Assembly (NCBI GenBank): GCA_024642205.1
Contig: JAHEBQ010000001.1
Span: forward strand, 106,024-170,023
Source of the DNA: Planctomycetaceae bacterium
GTDB lineage: Bacteria > Planctomycetota > Planctomycetia > Pirellulales > Pirellulaceae
Length of the DNA stretch: 64,000 bases
Direction: 5' to 3'
In this document: in pieces, positions 28,058 through 38,190 of the stretch
Layout: each line of letters opens with the position of its first letter
Position numbering within the stretch: the first letter of the stretch is position 1
Notes under the pieces: model-generated
Databases searched by the model: none
Told to the model about the DNA's origin: nothing
What the model saw: only the letters and a program-made list of their open reading frames with translations
Translations under genes and position numbers: made by a program

Positions 28058-29167
28058 GTGACCAAAAAAAAATCAAAGCCCCGCAAGAAGGGGTTTTTCT
28101 GGACGCTCATTTTTACCATCCTGACAGCTGCCTCCGGCGGCGGGTTCAGTGGTTATTTGAATCCGGAACTCCCGCTCCTGGGCCCATTGGTAAAAAATAT
28201 TCTCGCGAGTTTTGCAGATACACTGACGACTGGCGGAACCGGAACCTTGAGTGGCGACTCCGGATTTCTGGATGGACCCCAAGGCCCCGGAACCAGCGGC
28301 GCGTTTGGAGGAAGCGTACCCGTACAGCTTGCCTCAGCCCGACGCCCCGCGGACAAGATCCTGATTGCCTCATTCAACATTCAAGTGTTCGGCAAAAGCA
28401 AGTTAGCGAAAACTGACGTGATGTCCGTGATTGTGCAAGTCATCCGTCAATTCGACATTGTTGCCATCCAGGAAATCCGGGCCAAAGAAGACAATATTCT
28501 CCCCGCCTTGATGGCAATGCTCAACGCCGAAGGAAGCCGGTACAATTTCTTGATTGGGCCGCGATTGGGCCGCAGCGTCAGTACCGAACAATATGCCTTC
28601 ATCTTCGATACCAATCGTATTGAATACGACCCCAGTTCGGTTGGAACGATGGGCGATCCAGGGGACCTGCTTCATCGCGAGCCATTCGTCGCCCGGTTTC
28701 GCCCCCGAACCAACTTTCCCGACCGGGCGTTTTCATTCTGGCTGGTCGACACCCACACGGATCCGGATGACGTGCCCAATGAAGTCGCGGCGTTAGCCAA
28801 TGCATTTCAAGTCATGCAGGGAGCGCTACCGGATGAAGACGACGTTATTCTTTTAGGCGATCTGAACGCGAACGAATTTGAACTGGGACCACTCGGCAGG
28901 ATCCCCGGGATCAGATGGGTCGTCGGCGGCAATACGATGACCAATACGCGAAAAAACAAAGCTTATGACAACATTATTTTCCATGCTCCTTCGACAACCG
29001 AATTTTCGGGGCGTTGGGGTGTCTTAGATCTTCAAAGCGCATTCCAGCTATCCGAAGAGGATGCTCTAAAAGTCTCGGATCACTTTCCAGTTTGGGCGGA
29101 ATTCGACATTTGGGAAGGACCCCATAACGGCCGTGTTGCCGACCGCCCCATTGCCGCACGTCGCTGA
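28058..29167 (+). CDS. Endonuclease/exonuclease/phosphatase-fold protein with N-terminal anchor
   Basis: A 369-residue protein. Residues about 10-30 are hydrophobic after a Lys/Arg-rich start (TKKKSKPRKKG), an anchor or signal. A Gly-rich linker follows (about 60-90). The catalytic EEP domain (about 100-350) has ASFNIQVFG, the metal-binding Glu in AIQEIRAKED, the DTHTDPDD segment, GDLNANEFE and the terminal catalytic SDHFPVWAEF. DNase I-like nucleases and phosphodiesterases share this layout. GTG start at 28058 with GGAGG seven bases upstream. Whether it cuts DNA or a phosphoester lipid/sugar is not visible. Confidence 0.9.
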   Translation: MTKKKSKPRKKGFFWTLIFTILTAASGGGFSGYLNPELPLLGPLVKNILASFADTLTTGGTGTLSGDSGFLDGPQGPGTSGAFGGSVPVQLASARRPADKILIASFNIQVFGKSKLAKTDVMSVIVQVIRQFDIVAIQEIRAKEDNILPALMAMLNAEGSRYNFLIGPRLGRSVSTEQYAFIFDTNRIEYDPSSVGTMGDPGDLLHREPFVARFRPRTNFPDRAFSFWLVDTHTDPDDVPNEVAALANAFQVMQGALPDEDDVILLGDLNANEFELGPLGRIPGIRWVVGGNTMTNTRKNKAYDNIIFHAPSTTEFSGRWGVLDLQSAFQLSEEDALKVSDHFPVWAEFDIWEGPHNGRVADRPIAARR

Positions 29168-29315
29168 TTCAGGCCCATGAGTAATGCACGGGTTGGTTTT
29201 GGGACGGCTGTCTTTTTGGTGGAAACACCGGTTGTTGAAGTTTTTCCCATCTGAGGCTCATCGATTACAATCCCGGCTTGGTATACCGCTGGTAAGATGA
29301 ACCGTCAGGCCTGAA

Positions 29316-30785
29316 GTGAATACATACACAGCTTCTCAACAAGCGTCCGCTGACGAACACGAATCAAGACTCAGGAACTTGCTTCGTCGACAGCGAACAG
29401 CTTTCATCGCGGAATCCGAAGTTACGGCCGAGGCGCGGATCGACCGTCTGACCCGGTGTATCAATCTGCTGGTTGACAATTCCGCTACGATTGTCGAAGC
29501 GGTGGTAGCGGATTACGGATGCCGTTCAAAACGACAGTCGCTACTTTCCGAAATCATGTCGACGCTGGGTCCCCTGAAAAATGCCCGGAAAAACGTCAAA
29601 CAGTGGATGCGACCGGAAAGACGAAGGTCGAGCTTCCCGTTCAATTTGATTCGAGCGCACTCCGAGATTTGGTACCAGCCGCTCGGGGTCGTCGGCGTCA
29701 TCGGGCCCTGGAATTTTCCGTTCCATCTGACACTTGCGCCGCTGGCCGGAATTCTGGCCGCCGGAAATCGCTGCATGATCAAGCCATCTGAATACACACC
29801 GAACTCGGCAAGTCTCCTGGCAAACCTGATCCGGGATTCTTTTGATGAATCCGAGATCGCCGTGGTTACCGGTGGCCCCGAAATCGGTGCGGAATTCAGT
29901 GGTTTGCCATTTGACCACCTGTTGTTCACGGGAGGAACCAACATTGGGCGTCACGTGATGCGCTCGGCGGCAGACAATCTCGTCCCGGTGACGTTGGAAC
30001 TGGGAGGAAAAAACCCGGTCATTGTCAGCCGCACAGCCGATATGACCCATGTCGCGAACAGTTGTATCGGAAACAAGACATTCAATTCCGGTCAAATTTG
30101 CATGTCTCCGGATTATGTGTTCGTTGAAAAAGATCAACTCGATTCGTTTATTTCTGAAATCAGGACCGCTGCGGCAACTCAATTCCCGACCATGCTTGAC
30201 AATGAAGATTATGGGTCGGTGCTGGGCGATCGAAATTATCAGCGATTGAATCACTACCTGGAGGATGCGAGGCAAAAGGGCGCCCGGTTAATTGAGATGA
30301 AACCCAATGGAGAAGATTTTTCGAATCAACCCCACTACAAAATCCCCTTTACATTGATACTCGATGTCAACGAAGACATGCTGGTGATGAAGGAGGAAAT
30401 TTTTGGTCCGTTGCTGGCTGTCATGACTTATCGAAACACCCGGGAGTGTATCGACTACGTCAACCAACATCCCCGGCCGTTGTCGCTCTACTATTTCGGG
30501 CGTGACAAGCAAGAAGAAGAATTGGTATTGCAACGGACGATTTCTGGCGGCGTGACGGTTAATGGCATGATTTCTCATTACGCTCAGGATGACTTGCCAT
30601 TTGGCGGCGTAGGCGATAGTGGGATGGGTGCCTACCACGGGATCCATGGATTCCGGCAATTCAGTCATGCAAAATCCATTTTCCATCAGCGCTCGTTTGA
30701 TATCATGAGATTCCTGGGTGTCGGATTGTACACGCCGTATACCAGAAATTTTGACAGAACATTGCGGTCGCAAATCAAGAGATAA
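29316..30785 (+). CDS. Aldehyde dehydrogenase (coniferyl aldehyde dehydrogenase-like)
   Basis: A 489-residue ALDH-superfamily enzyme oxidising aldehydes to acids with NAD(P)+. Key residues: N-F/W motif in GPWNFPFHLTLAPLAGILAAG, Glu228 in LELGGKNP, and the catalytic Cys262 in NSGQICMS. Absence of a long C-terminus and the ELGGKNPVIV context place it near the class 3/coniferyl-aldehyde group. GTG start at 29316 with no clear Shine-Dalgarno. The P450 gene 270 bp away converges with it, so joint oxidation of a hydrocarbon or alcohol is possible but only inferred. Confidence 0.93.
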   Translation: MNTYTASQQASADEHESRLRNLLRRQRTAFIAESEVTAEARIDRLTRCINLLVDNSATIVEAVVADYGCRSKRQSLLSEIMSTLGPLKNARKNVKQWMRPERRRSSFPFNLIRAHSEIWYQPLGVVGVIGPWNFPFHLTLAPLAGILAAGNRCMIKPSEYTPNSASLLANLIRDSFDESEIAVVTGGPEIGAEFSGLPFDHLLFTGGTNIGRHVMRSAADNLVPVTLELGGKNPVIVSRTADMTHVANSCIGNKTFNSGQICMSPDYVFVEKDQLDSFISEIRTAAATQFPTMLDNEDYGSVLGDRNYQRLNHYLEDARQKGARLIEMKPNGEDFSNQPHYKIPFTLILDVNEDMLVMKEEIFGPLLAVMTYRNTRECIDYVNQHPRPLSLYYFGRDKQEEELVLQRTISGGVTVNGMISHYAQDDLPFGGVGDSGMGAYHGIHGFRQFSHAKSIFHQRSFDIMRFLGVGLYTPYTRNFDRTLRSQIKR

Positions 30786-31053
30786 TCAAACCGGCCGAAG
30801 GACTCTGTGTTCGACATATCAAGAACCGCAATTTTAATGAACTGCGGAAGATCGACGGCAATCGAATATAACCGTAACATGAAAAACCGGCCGATGATCA
30901 ATCCGGCGGTTGAAACCGTGGTTCCTCGTGAGCCCATGGTTCAAGTTGAATCGTTGACCGGAAGCTTGACCTGCAAATATCGATCTACGAAAACCCGGTG
31001 CTTACGAAACTGATTTGAGAACAAGCCGAATCAACATCGAGGCAGAATGGGAC

Positions 31054-32472
31054 TCAAATTGTCCCTGGGCCGTGGACGAGCCCCGTCGACAGTGGCGGTT
31101 CTACCTTCAGAGGATCGATCAATATCTTGATGTCGGTTGCAGGGCGCAACGACACCTTGGGAACCATGCGAATTTGACGGGCGTCGTTTTCATCCAGTTT
31201 CAATTCAAATTTTTGCATCACCATGGCGAGGATCTGACTCATCTGCATCAAGGCCATTGATTTGCCAATACAGCTGTGAGGTCCTGCGCCAAAGGGAATC
31301 CAGGCAAATGCGGGGATCTCCTGTTCGCGCGTCTCACTGAATCGCAGAGGATCAAATTCCAGCGGATCGGAAAAAAATCGCGGATCTCGATGAGTCACGA
31401 TCGGCATGATCAACACGAGGCTGTTGGCAGGAACCCGGTAACCGCTCAGTTCCGCATCCTGGACAGATCTCCTGGCGAATAATTCCCAGGAAGCTGGATA
31501 AAGTCGCAGCGACTCCTTGACAACCATCTGGGTATAGTTGAGCTCGCCAATATGGCGCATCCCAGGAGGCGCCCCGCCACACACCAGATGCACTTCTTCC
31601 CGCAGCCGCCGCTGAACGTCCGGATGGCGAGCGACAGCAAACATCAACCATGCCAGCGCAACCGAAGTGGTATGGAATCCAGCCAGATACATGGTCGACA
31701 ATTGACTCATGACATCATCGACATTGATCGCAGGACGATCGGCATTCGAGCGATTTGCTGGAGAGTATAGCAACATATCCAAAAAGTCGTCGCGTCTCTC
31801 ACCGGAGTCCAGCCGGTCGTTGATTACTTTCGACAAAGAATGTCGCAAAAGTTGAATGGAGGACTTTTTTTGCCGTTTTGAACGTAACGGAAGCCAATCG
31901 GGCAGATTCAGCCACGCCCGCGACTCGTCATGAAAGACATCCGAAAGGACGCGCACGGCGTCCGCAATTCGATCACTGTCACGTAATTGCAACCCGAAAA
32001 ACCCCTCACCCATGATCGCTTGGATCAAAGCCGTCATTTCATGTTCAATCTGAATATCGGATTCACCTTCCCAGCGTGCCAACATCGCGTTCGTGTGGGT
32101 GGCCGTCAATTCCCCGAACAAACCCATGCGACTGGATCGAAATATTTTTTGCGTCTCCACACGCTGTTTGCGCCAGACGTCTCCCTGGGTTACGAGCAGT
32201 CCATCACCCGTGGCCTGCCGCAAATGATCCCGAACTCGATCGAACTTCGGAAAATTTTCGGATTCGGTCACCAGCACCTGACGGATCAGGTCTGGATGAT
32301 TAACCAGAAACACCCGGTGCCAGAAGACGCGAAAAAAGACCACGTCTCCATATTTCTTGCACAGTTGTGTTGCATGTTGGATTGGAGCGGTGCGTAAATT
32401 CCAGTAGTGTCGCCAGGTTAGACCAAACGACGCGTTGAAATTGAAAGGCCCCGGCGGAAGACTCGCGCTCAT
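31054..32472 (-). CDS. Cytochrome P450
   Basis: A 472-residue P450. The I-helix has AGFHTTS (oxygen-activation AGxxT), the K-helix KESLRLYP (ExxR), and the haem-binding loop FGAGPHSCIGKSMAL with ligand Cys401. N-terminus MSASLPPGPF has the Pro-rich hinge but no membrane anchor, so it is probably cytoplasmic, similar to CYP102/CYP110-like bacterial enzymes that act on fatty acids and related compounds. No ferredoxin or reductase gene is nearby. Substrate not predictable. Confidence 0.95.
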   Translation of the reverse strand: MSASLPPGPFNFNASFGLTWRHYWNLRTAPIQHATQLCKKYGDVVFFRVFWHRVFLVNHPDLIRQVLVTESENFPKFDRVRDHLRQATGDGLLVTQGDVWRKQRVETQKIFRSSRMGLFGELTATHTNAMLARWEGESDIQIEHEMTALIQAIMGEGFFGLQLRDSDRIADAVRVLSDVFHDESRAWLNLPDWLPLRSKRQKKSSIQLLRHSLSKVINDRLDSGERRDDFLDMLLYSPANRSNADRPAINVDDVMSQLSTMYLAGFHTTSVALAWLMFAVARHPDVQRRLREEVHLVCGGAPPGMRHIGELNYTQMVVKESLRLYPASWELFARRSVQDAELSGYRVPANSLVLIMPIVTHRDPRFFSDPLEFDPLRFSETREQEIPAFAWIPFGAGPHSCIGKSMALMQMSQILAMVMQKFELKLDENDARQIRMVPKVSLRPATDIKILIDPLKVEPPLSTGLVHGPGTI

Positions 32473-32754
32473 GCGATAGGACTCGAATTCAGGTCAATGC
32501 AAAACCGTGGTACATAATTCAGTATGCTTGAGTTCACGGTATTCGAATCGCCAACTGTGTAAAAACCGTCAACACTGTAGAATCAGTGCCTTCCGGATCA
32601 ATACCAGCCGTATAACCGCAACCTGCATCCGTCAGGACGAGAAAGTGAAATCTTCAAATATTGTCATCGACGCCATTGAACATCCGGTTCAGCGCATGCA
32701 GGATTACGGCCGAAACAACAGCAGCGTCGAGTTGGTAATGTTATCGAGGCCGAA

Positions 32755-34980
32755 TTGAATTCCAGTTCAGAGAAAGAACGTCAGCTCGGGTTGCTGGGGG
32801 CGACCAGCGTAGGAGTCGGCGCGATCGTGGGTGGCGGGATCCTAGCGCTGGCGGGCGTAGCGTTTGCGACCACCGGGCCCGCTGCGATTGTGGCGTTTGG
32901 ACTCAATGGAGTCATCGCGTTGCTGACGGCACTCACCTTTGCGGAAATGGCTTCCAAATTCCCCGAATCCGGTGGAACGTACACCTTCTCGAAAAAAGTC
33001 CTGTCGGTCGAAGCTGCTTTCATGGTGGGCTGGGTGGTCTGGTTCGCATCGATTGTCGCCGCCGTGCTGTACGCGATCGGATTCGCTTTCTTTTTCATGA
33101 TCATGGTCAGCGATCTGTGGAACGCGGTCCAGGGTGGTGCACCCAAATGGTTGAACGACTCAGGCGTGGTCACTGGCGTCGCGGTTGTTACCTCTCTCCT
33201 GTTGGCAGTCACCCAGATGCGAAAGGCTGCCGGTGGAGGGCAGTGGGTAAACATCAGCAAGGTCGTTGTGTTCGCGGTCTTGATCGCCGGCGGCTTCTGG
33301 GCTGTCGTGCGACAGCCAGCGGTCGAAACAGGAGCGGCATTGCAACCTTTTTTTACCGCGGGATTTGGCGGGCTGATTCAAGCCATGGGGTACACGTTCA
33401 TTGCGTTGCAGGGTTTCGACTTGATCGCCGCCGTTGGCGGGGAAGTTCGCAAGCCCTCTCAGACGCTGCCGCGCGCCATCATCCTTTCATTGGTTATCGC
33501 GCTGGCTATCTACCTGCCATTGCTATTTGTGATCACGACCGTCGGCGTGCCGGCAGGCCAGAGCATCGCGTCGGCAGCCGCTGGCGACCCCGAAGGAATT
33601 GTGGCGATTGCCGCCGAACAGTTCCTGGGGCGCTTTGGTTACTGGCTGGTCATCGTGGCCGCCGTTCTCTCGATGTTCTCGGCGCTACAAGCGAACCTGT
33701 TCGCCGCATCACGGATCGCGCATGCCATGGCACTGGACCGAACGCTTCCTGCGCCGCTCAGCGTGTTGCACACGACGCGACGGACTCCGATCGTCGCGAT
33801 CACCGTTACGGCGGTCATTGTTTCGATGATCCTGCTGGTGTTGCCCGACGTTGGTGCTGCTGGCGCGGCGGCGAGTTTGATCTTTCTCATTACGTTTGCC
33901 CTGACCCACGGGATCGCAATTCTGGTACGTCTACGAAGCAGCTGGCCTCCACCGTTTCGAATTCCGATGTTTCCAGCTATTCCGGTCGTTGGTGGCCTGG
34001 CGTGCATCGGCCTGGCCGTTTTTCAGGGCATCGTGGTGCCGTTGGCGGGAATCATCGCGGTGATCTGGCTGGGTGTCGGAGGCATTTTGTTTCTGGCCCT
34101 GTTTGCCCGTCGCGCTCGCGTAAGAGATGCGTCGAGCACGGCGCTGGATCCGGAACTCATGACCCTGCGTGGCCGTACTCCACTGGTATTGGTGCCGATT
34201 GCCAACCCACAAAACGCTGAAGCGATGATCATGCTGGCCGATGCTTTGGTGCCAGCTAACATCGGCCGCGTCCTGATGCAAACGGTCGCCGTGGCACCTC
34301 CCAACTGGCAACCGGATGACGATCTCACTCCGATCGAAAAGTCTCAGGCAGTGCATGGTGAAATATTGCGGGCGTCTGCCAAAACCGGGATCCGGGTTGA
34401 GATGCTGACGTCGGTTTCCTCCAAACCGATGGAAGAAATTGAGCGGGTGGCGAGGCTTCATCGTTGCGATTCGGTGTTACTGGGGCTCAGCGAGATCTCC
34501 AAAGACAATCACGGCAAGCACCTCGAATCGCTGCTTGGTACCCTGGATGCCAATGTGGTCGTGCTACGTTCCCACAAAGATTGGCGTCTGACGGATTCGC
34601 GAAAAATTCTGGTCCCGATTGCTGGAAAGGGTGGCCACGAACATTTGCGAGCCCAACTTTTGGGCAGCCTGATGCGGAGTACAAAATGCGAACTTACTTT
34701 TTTGCGCGTTCTTCCCAACCACGCCACGGCCGAGGAGGTTCGAGCTGCCCAACGCGATCTTCGACGACTCGTTGACGATGAAGTCCGGGAACCGTGTAAA
34801 CTTGAAGTGTTGCAAAGCGACGATGCATTGGCAACGGTCGTTGAACGAACCAACGAATCCGACCTGCTGATTCTTGGCGTCCAACGCCACGGACGTCGCG
34901 AAAAACTGTTTGGCAACTTTACCCGGCAGATCGCCCAACAAACTTCTTGCACCATCATCGTGATGAGCCGTCGGGGTTGA
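32755..34980 (+). CDS. APC-family permease fused to two universal-stress domains
   Basis: A 741-residue protein. Residues about 10-450 form a 12-helix amino-acid permease of the APC superfamily, with the VGAIVGGGILALAG motif in the first helix and TFAEMASKFPESGGTY in the second and third. Residues about 465-600 and 605-740 are two UspA-like domains (LVLVPIANPQNAEAMIML; KILVPIAGKGGHEHLRAQLL). The Usp part ends with LGVQRHGRREKLFGN, reminiscent of the nucleotide-binding Gly-rich motif. Such fusions suggest transport controlled by an adenine nucleotide or stress signal. TTG start at 32755 with GAGG six bases upstream. The substrate is probably an amino acid or amine. Confidence 0.92.
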   Translation: MNSSSEKERQLGLLGATSVGVGAIVGGGILALAGVAFATTGPAAIVAFGLNGVIALLTALTFAEMASKFPESGGTYTFSKKVLSVEAAFMVGWVVWFASIVAAVLYAIGFAFFFMIMVSDLWNAVQGGAPKWLNDSGVVTGVAVVTSLLLAVTQMRKAAGGGQWVNISKVVVFAVLIAGGFWAVVRQPAVETGAALQPFFTAGFGGLIQAMGYTFIALQGFDLIAAVGGEVRKPSQTLPRAIILSLVIALAIYLPLLFVITTVGVPAGQSIASAAAGDPEGIVAIAAEQFLGRFGYWLVIVAAVLSMFSALQANLFAASRIAHAMALDRTLPAPLSVLHTTRRTPIVAITVTAVIVSMILLVLPDVGAAGAAASLIFLITFALTHGIAILVRLRSSWPPPFRIPMFPAIPVVGGLACIGLAVFQGIVVPLAGIIAVIWLGVGGILFLALFARRARVRDASSTALDPELMTLRGRTPLVLVPIANPQNAEAMIMLADALVPANIGRVLMQTVAVAPPNWQPDDDLTPIEKSQAVHGEILRASAKTGIRVEMLTSVSSKPMEEIERVARLHRCDSVLLGLSEISKDNHGKHLESLLGTLDANVVVLRSHKDWRLTDSRKILVPIAGKGGHEHLRAQLLGSLMRSTKCELTFLRVLPNHATAEEVRAAQRDLRRLVDDEVREPCKLEVLQSDDALATVVERTNESDLLILGVQRHGRREKLFGNFTRQIAQQTSCTIIVMSRRG

Positions 34981-35737
34981 AGCGAGCCGACGGAACCGCA
35001 GAAAAGTCCTGACCTACCAGGCGATATCGACGTTCTCATGGCGGGAGTGATTCGGTTGGAAAAATCTCACCATCCTCTGGAACTCCTCCGACTTGAAGAG
35101 TTTTTAGTCAGAACCGACCACTTCGACAAATCAGAAACTGGAACGAGAATTTCGTCGGCATGGCGAAATATCTGGATTCTGTTATGATATCGGAAGAAAC
35201 CCGGATAGCCGTATCCAAACGTCGGAACCGGGAATTCAGCGACCAAAAAGTCGGAAAAACTGGCCCTTTTGCGGATCCGTTGTTCCGCACAGATCTGACT
35301 TTCCGAACCCGGGATCGGTCGAGTCAAGTTTAGATTCGAAACTGGATCTCGGAAGTCGTCATTGTAGGTTCTACAAAAAAAGGAAGTTACGAGGCAAGCT
35401 CAGCCAGGCGATCGCTGCGGGTATCCGTCAGTCAACGGTCCGCGCATGGTGCCATCCGAGCGAAGGGTTCGTCTTCGAATTGAGACCGTTTCTCCAGGAC
35501 TTCGGAAAAATCCAGAGTTTACCGGAACGCCACCCAAAACGGGTGACGATTGGCCGGAGGTCGATCGCTGGAAAACCGATTTATTCTCACGTAAGGCCTG
35601 GTTAACAGGCCATGACATGCTTTTTCCCGACGATCCACCTGGATGCTGCCTCGGCGGAAAGCAGTCGAACAATGACGACGAAGGCGCTCACTCGAGTCGC
35701 AATTCGGCGACTGACATTCACATGTAAGGAAATACCA
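34981..35737. other. 757-bp stretch upstream of the RimK-like gene
   Basis: No convincing gene. Short frames on both strands (35067-35327 minus, 35446-35727 plus) are unrecognisable. A perfect 6-bp stem with five-base loop (GGCCTG / CAGGCC) lies at 35595-35611, followed 11 bp later by TTTTT; it could attenuate or stop transcription. CTGTTATGATATCGG at about 35179 resembles an extended -10 element. I looked for a RimB-type protease, which often accompanies RimK genes, and saw none. Confidence 0.45.
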
Positions 35738-36952
35738 ATGAAGCTCGGAATTCTCTCCACCAGTCCAAAATGTTACAGTACCCGCCGATTTGTCGAAGCT
35801 GCCCGTCAACGAGGCCACAAGGCAACCGTTTTAAACACGAGGCAACTTGCCATCGATCTGCGCGAAGGCGCACCAAGTTTGTATTACCGCCAGAAAAAGC
35901 TATCCAAATACGATGCCGTGTTGCCAAGAATTGGTGCGTCGATCACTTATTTCGGAACAGCGGTCGTTCGACAGTTCGAACAGATGGATGTTTACAGCGT
36001 TAACTCATCGGCAGGGATTACCAACTCGCGGGACAAACTCCGCAGCATGCAAATCTTCAGCCGCCACCAAATCGGCATCCCGGCGACGACTTTCGTGCGG
36101 GAAAAAAGAGACGTCCTGCCGGCTATCGAACGTGTGGGTGGCGCACCGGTAATTATCAAGTTGATTGAAGGAACGCAGGGGATCGGTGTCTTGTTGGCAG
36201 AAACGGAAAAAACGGCCGAAGCGATCATTGAGATGCTTCAAAGTCAAAAACAAAACGTATTGATCCAGAAGTTCGTGGCCGAAAGCAAAGGCAAGGACGT
36301 TCGGGCGTTGGTCGTTGGCGACGAAGTTGTCGCAGCCATGCGACGAGTCGCACAAGGGCAAGAGTTCCGAAGCAATGTCCATCGAGGCGGGATGACAGAA
36401 CAGATCGAACTCGACGAAAATTACCGGCAAACTGCGATTCGCGCCGCCCAGATCATGGGTCTCCGGGTTGCCGGTGTTGACATGCTTGAAGGTAAAGATG
36501 GACCGCAGGTGCTCGAGGTCAACTCTTCGCCGGGTCTGGAAGGAATCGAAAAGTGCACACAGCTCGATGTCGCCGGTTCGATCGTCGACTTCATCGCCGG
36601 ACGAGTCGATTTCCCGGAAATTGACGTTCGCCAACGCCTCACGGTCAGTCGTGGGTTTGGCGTGGCCGAGATTCACATTCCCGATGGATCGGATTATGTT
36701 GGAAAACGAATCGAAGAATCGGGGTTTGCCGAAAAAGACATCAACGTTCTCACATTGACGCGAGGCACATGGGTCATTCCCAACCCCAGGTCGAATCGCC
36801 AGTTTGAAACCGGTGATCGAATCCTCTGTTTTGGAAAGCTGGCGAGCATGCGAGAAATGGTACCGGCCAAAACACGAAAGAAGCGACGATCGAAGGTCCG
36901 ACATCTGCCAGAGTTGCCCGTCGCGCATAAAGTACTGAAAGAATCGGATTAG
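35738..36952 (+). CDS. RimK-type ATP-grasp ligase fused to a TrkA-C/RCK-C-like domain
   Basis: A 404-residue protein. Residues 1-290 are an ATP-grasp ligase of the RimK type: PVIIKLIEGTQGIGVLLAE (ATP-binding loop), LIQKFVAESKGKDVRALVV and GVDMLEGKDGPQVLEVNSSPGLEG. RimK adds glutamates to ribosomal protein S6 in E. coli; related enzymes make other amino-acid ligations. Residues about 310-385 (VAEIHIPDGSDYVGKRIEES, NRQFETGDRILCFG) look like the RCK-C/TrkA-C domain of potassium-transport regulators, a ligand-binding module. ATG 35738 with AAGGA eight bases upstream; the frame extends to 35612 without support. The next gene follows after 26 bp, an operon seen with RimK-type ligases elsewhere. Confidence 0.9.
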   Translation: MKLGILSTSPKCYSTRRFVEAARQRGHKATVLNTRQLAIDLREGAPSLYYRQKKLSKYDAVLPRIGASITYFGTAVVRQFEQMDVYSVNSSAGITNSRDKLRSMQIFSRHQIGIPATTFVREKRDVLPAIERVGGAPVIIKLIEGTQGIGVLLAETEKTAEAIIEMLQSQKQNVLIQKFVAESKGKDVRALVVGDEVVAAMRRVAQGQEFRSNVHRGGMTEQIELDENYRQTAIRAAQIMGLRVAGVDMLEGKDGPQVLEVNSSPGLEGIEKCTQLDVAGSIVDFIAGRVDFPEIDVRQRLTVSRGFGVAEIHIPDGSDYVGKRIEESGFAEKDINVLTLTRGTWVIPNPRSNRQFETGDRILCFGKLASMREMVPAKTRKKRRSKVRHLPELPVAHKVLKESD

Positions 36953-36978
36953 TCTCCCAGGCAGCAAGCGAATCGAAC

Positions 36979-38061
36979 ATGGAAAATTCCGCAAGAAAAC
37001 TCATCGAAGACTGGGAAGGCTGTAAAGTGCTCCCGGGCGAAGCCAAAGACGTTTCACTTGCAGTAAGCGAGAGCTTCAACGGGAGGACAGTCGAGATTCC
37101 CGTCCATGTTCGCCGGGCAAAAATCGACGGCCCCGTCGTGTTTGTCACGGGCGCTTTGCACGGCGATGAAATCAATGGGACAGGAGCCATTCGAAAACTG
37201 GTTCAAAGCGATGATTTTGAACTTAAGCGAGGTTCGGTCATCCTGATTCCAGTGCTCAATATTCTGGCTTTTGATCGACATTCAAGATACCTGCCGGATC
37301 GCCGTGACCTGAATCGTTCTTTTCCCGGAGTCTCGACCGGAAGTCTCGCCAGTCGGATGGCGCGCACGATTTTTGACGAATTGGTGGCACGCTGCGATTA
37401 CGGGATCGACCTCCACACGGCCGCCGTTCGAAGAACAAACTATCCCAACATTCGCGCCGACATGAGCGATCCCGAGGTCAAACGGATTGCGGAGGCTTTT
37501 GGCTGTGAGGTGATTATTAACGGAAAAGGTCCGTTACGTTCATTTCGACGCGAAGCCTGCGAGGCAGGTTGCCATACGATCGTGATGGAAGGCGGCGAAG
37601 TCTTCAAGGTCGAACCGGGGATCGTCAAGACGGCTGTTCGCGGAGTCAGAAATGTCCTCTCAGAGCTGAAAATGCTGGATGAACCTCCGGAACACGCCGA
37701 TTATCAGGTGGTCGTCAAAAAGTCGAAATGGATTCGCGCTCAAAAGGGAGGTTTTCTCGAATTTCACGTCAAACCAGGCGAGGTGATCGAAGCCGGCCAA
37801 CCGTTAACGACAAACACGAATCTGCTTGGTCGAGACCGTCACACAACGCACGCTCCGTACGATGCCGTCGTCATCGGGATGACCACTTTGCCGGCGATCA
37901 GCCCAGGTGACCCGATATGTAATCTCGGCCAACTTCCGGCCAATATTAAACCCGAAAGTCTGCGGAACCTTCGTTTCCGGGAACACGGGCTCGAAGAACG
38001 AGTTGTGGAAGAGCTATCCGCTAACCTGCTGGTCGTAAAACCCGCCCCGAACCTCGATTGA
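36979..38061 (+). CDS. Succinylglutamate desuccinylase/aspartoacylase family (M14-type) protein
   Basis: A 360-residue zinc hydrolase of the AstE/AspA family. ALHGDEINGTGA supplies His and Glu zinc ligands; GIDLHTAAV supplies the second His; the RDLNRSFPG segment carries the conserved Arg; EGGEVFKV holds the catalytic Glu region. The C-terminal 110 residues have a biotinyl-like barrel (KGGFLEFHVKPGEVIEAGQ) found in many members. It follows the RimK-type ligase by 26 bp, so it probably removes or processes an acyl or amino-acid group on the ligase's product, as the paired genes in other bacteria suggest. The exact substrate is unknown. Confidence 0.9.
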   Translation: MENSARKLIEDWEGCKVLPGEAKDVSLAVSESFNGRTVEIPVHVRRAKIDGPVVFVTGALHGDEINGTGAIRKLVQSDDFELKRGSVILIPVLNILAFDRHSRYLPDRRDLNRSFPGVSTGSLASRMARTIFDELVARCDYGIDLHTAAVRRTNYPNIRADMSDPEVKRIAEAFGCEVIINGKGPLRSFRREACEAGCHTIVMEGGEVFKVEPGIVKTAVRGVRNVLSELKMLDEPPEHADYQVVVKKSKWIRAQKGGFLEFHVKPGEVIEAGQPLTTNTNLLGRDRHTTHAPYDAVVIGMTTLPAISPGDPICNLGQLPANIKPESLRNLRFREHGLEERVVEELSANLLVVKPAPNLD

Positions 38062-38190
38062 TATTTCGAATATGAGTTAATCGCGAATCTTGCTGCGCGG
38101 TTTCGGACCCGATGCTGTGCAAATTGCAACCAAATGACTGCTTGAGCAACTCTGTTCGTCGAATTCACAAGAAACGGGATGCCTGTCGGG

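Noticed and set aside
33117..34220. 367-codon open frame inside the APC-Usp gene
   Set aside because: It is fully inside a clearly homologous gene and has no recognisable domain.
34981..35737. Hidden RimB-type protease or relic upstream of the RimK-like gene
   Set aside because: No frame showed the expected motifs.
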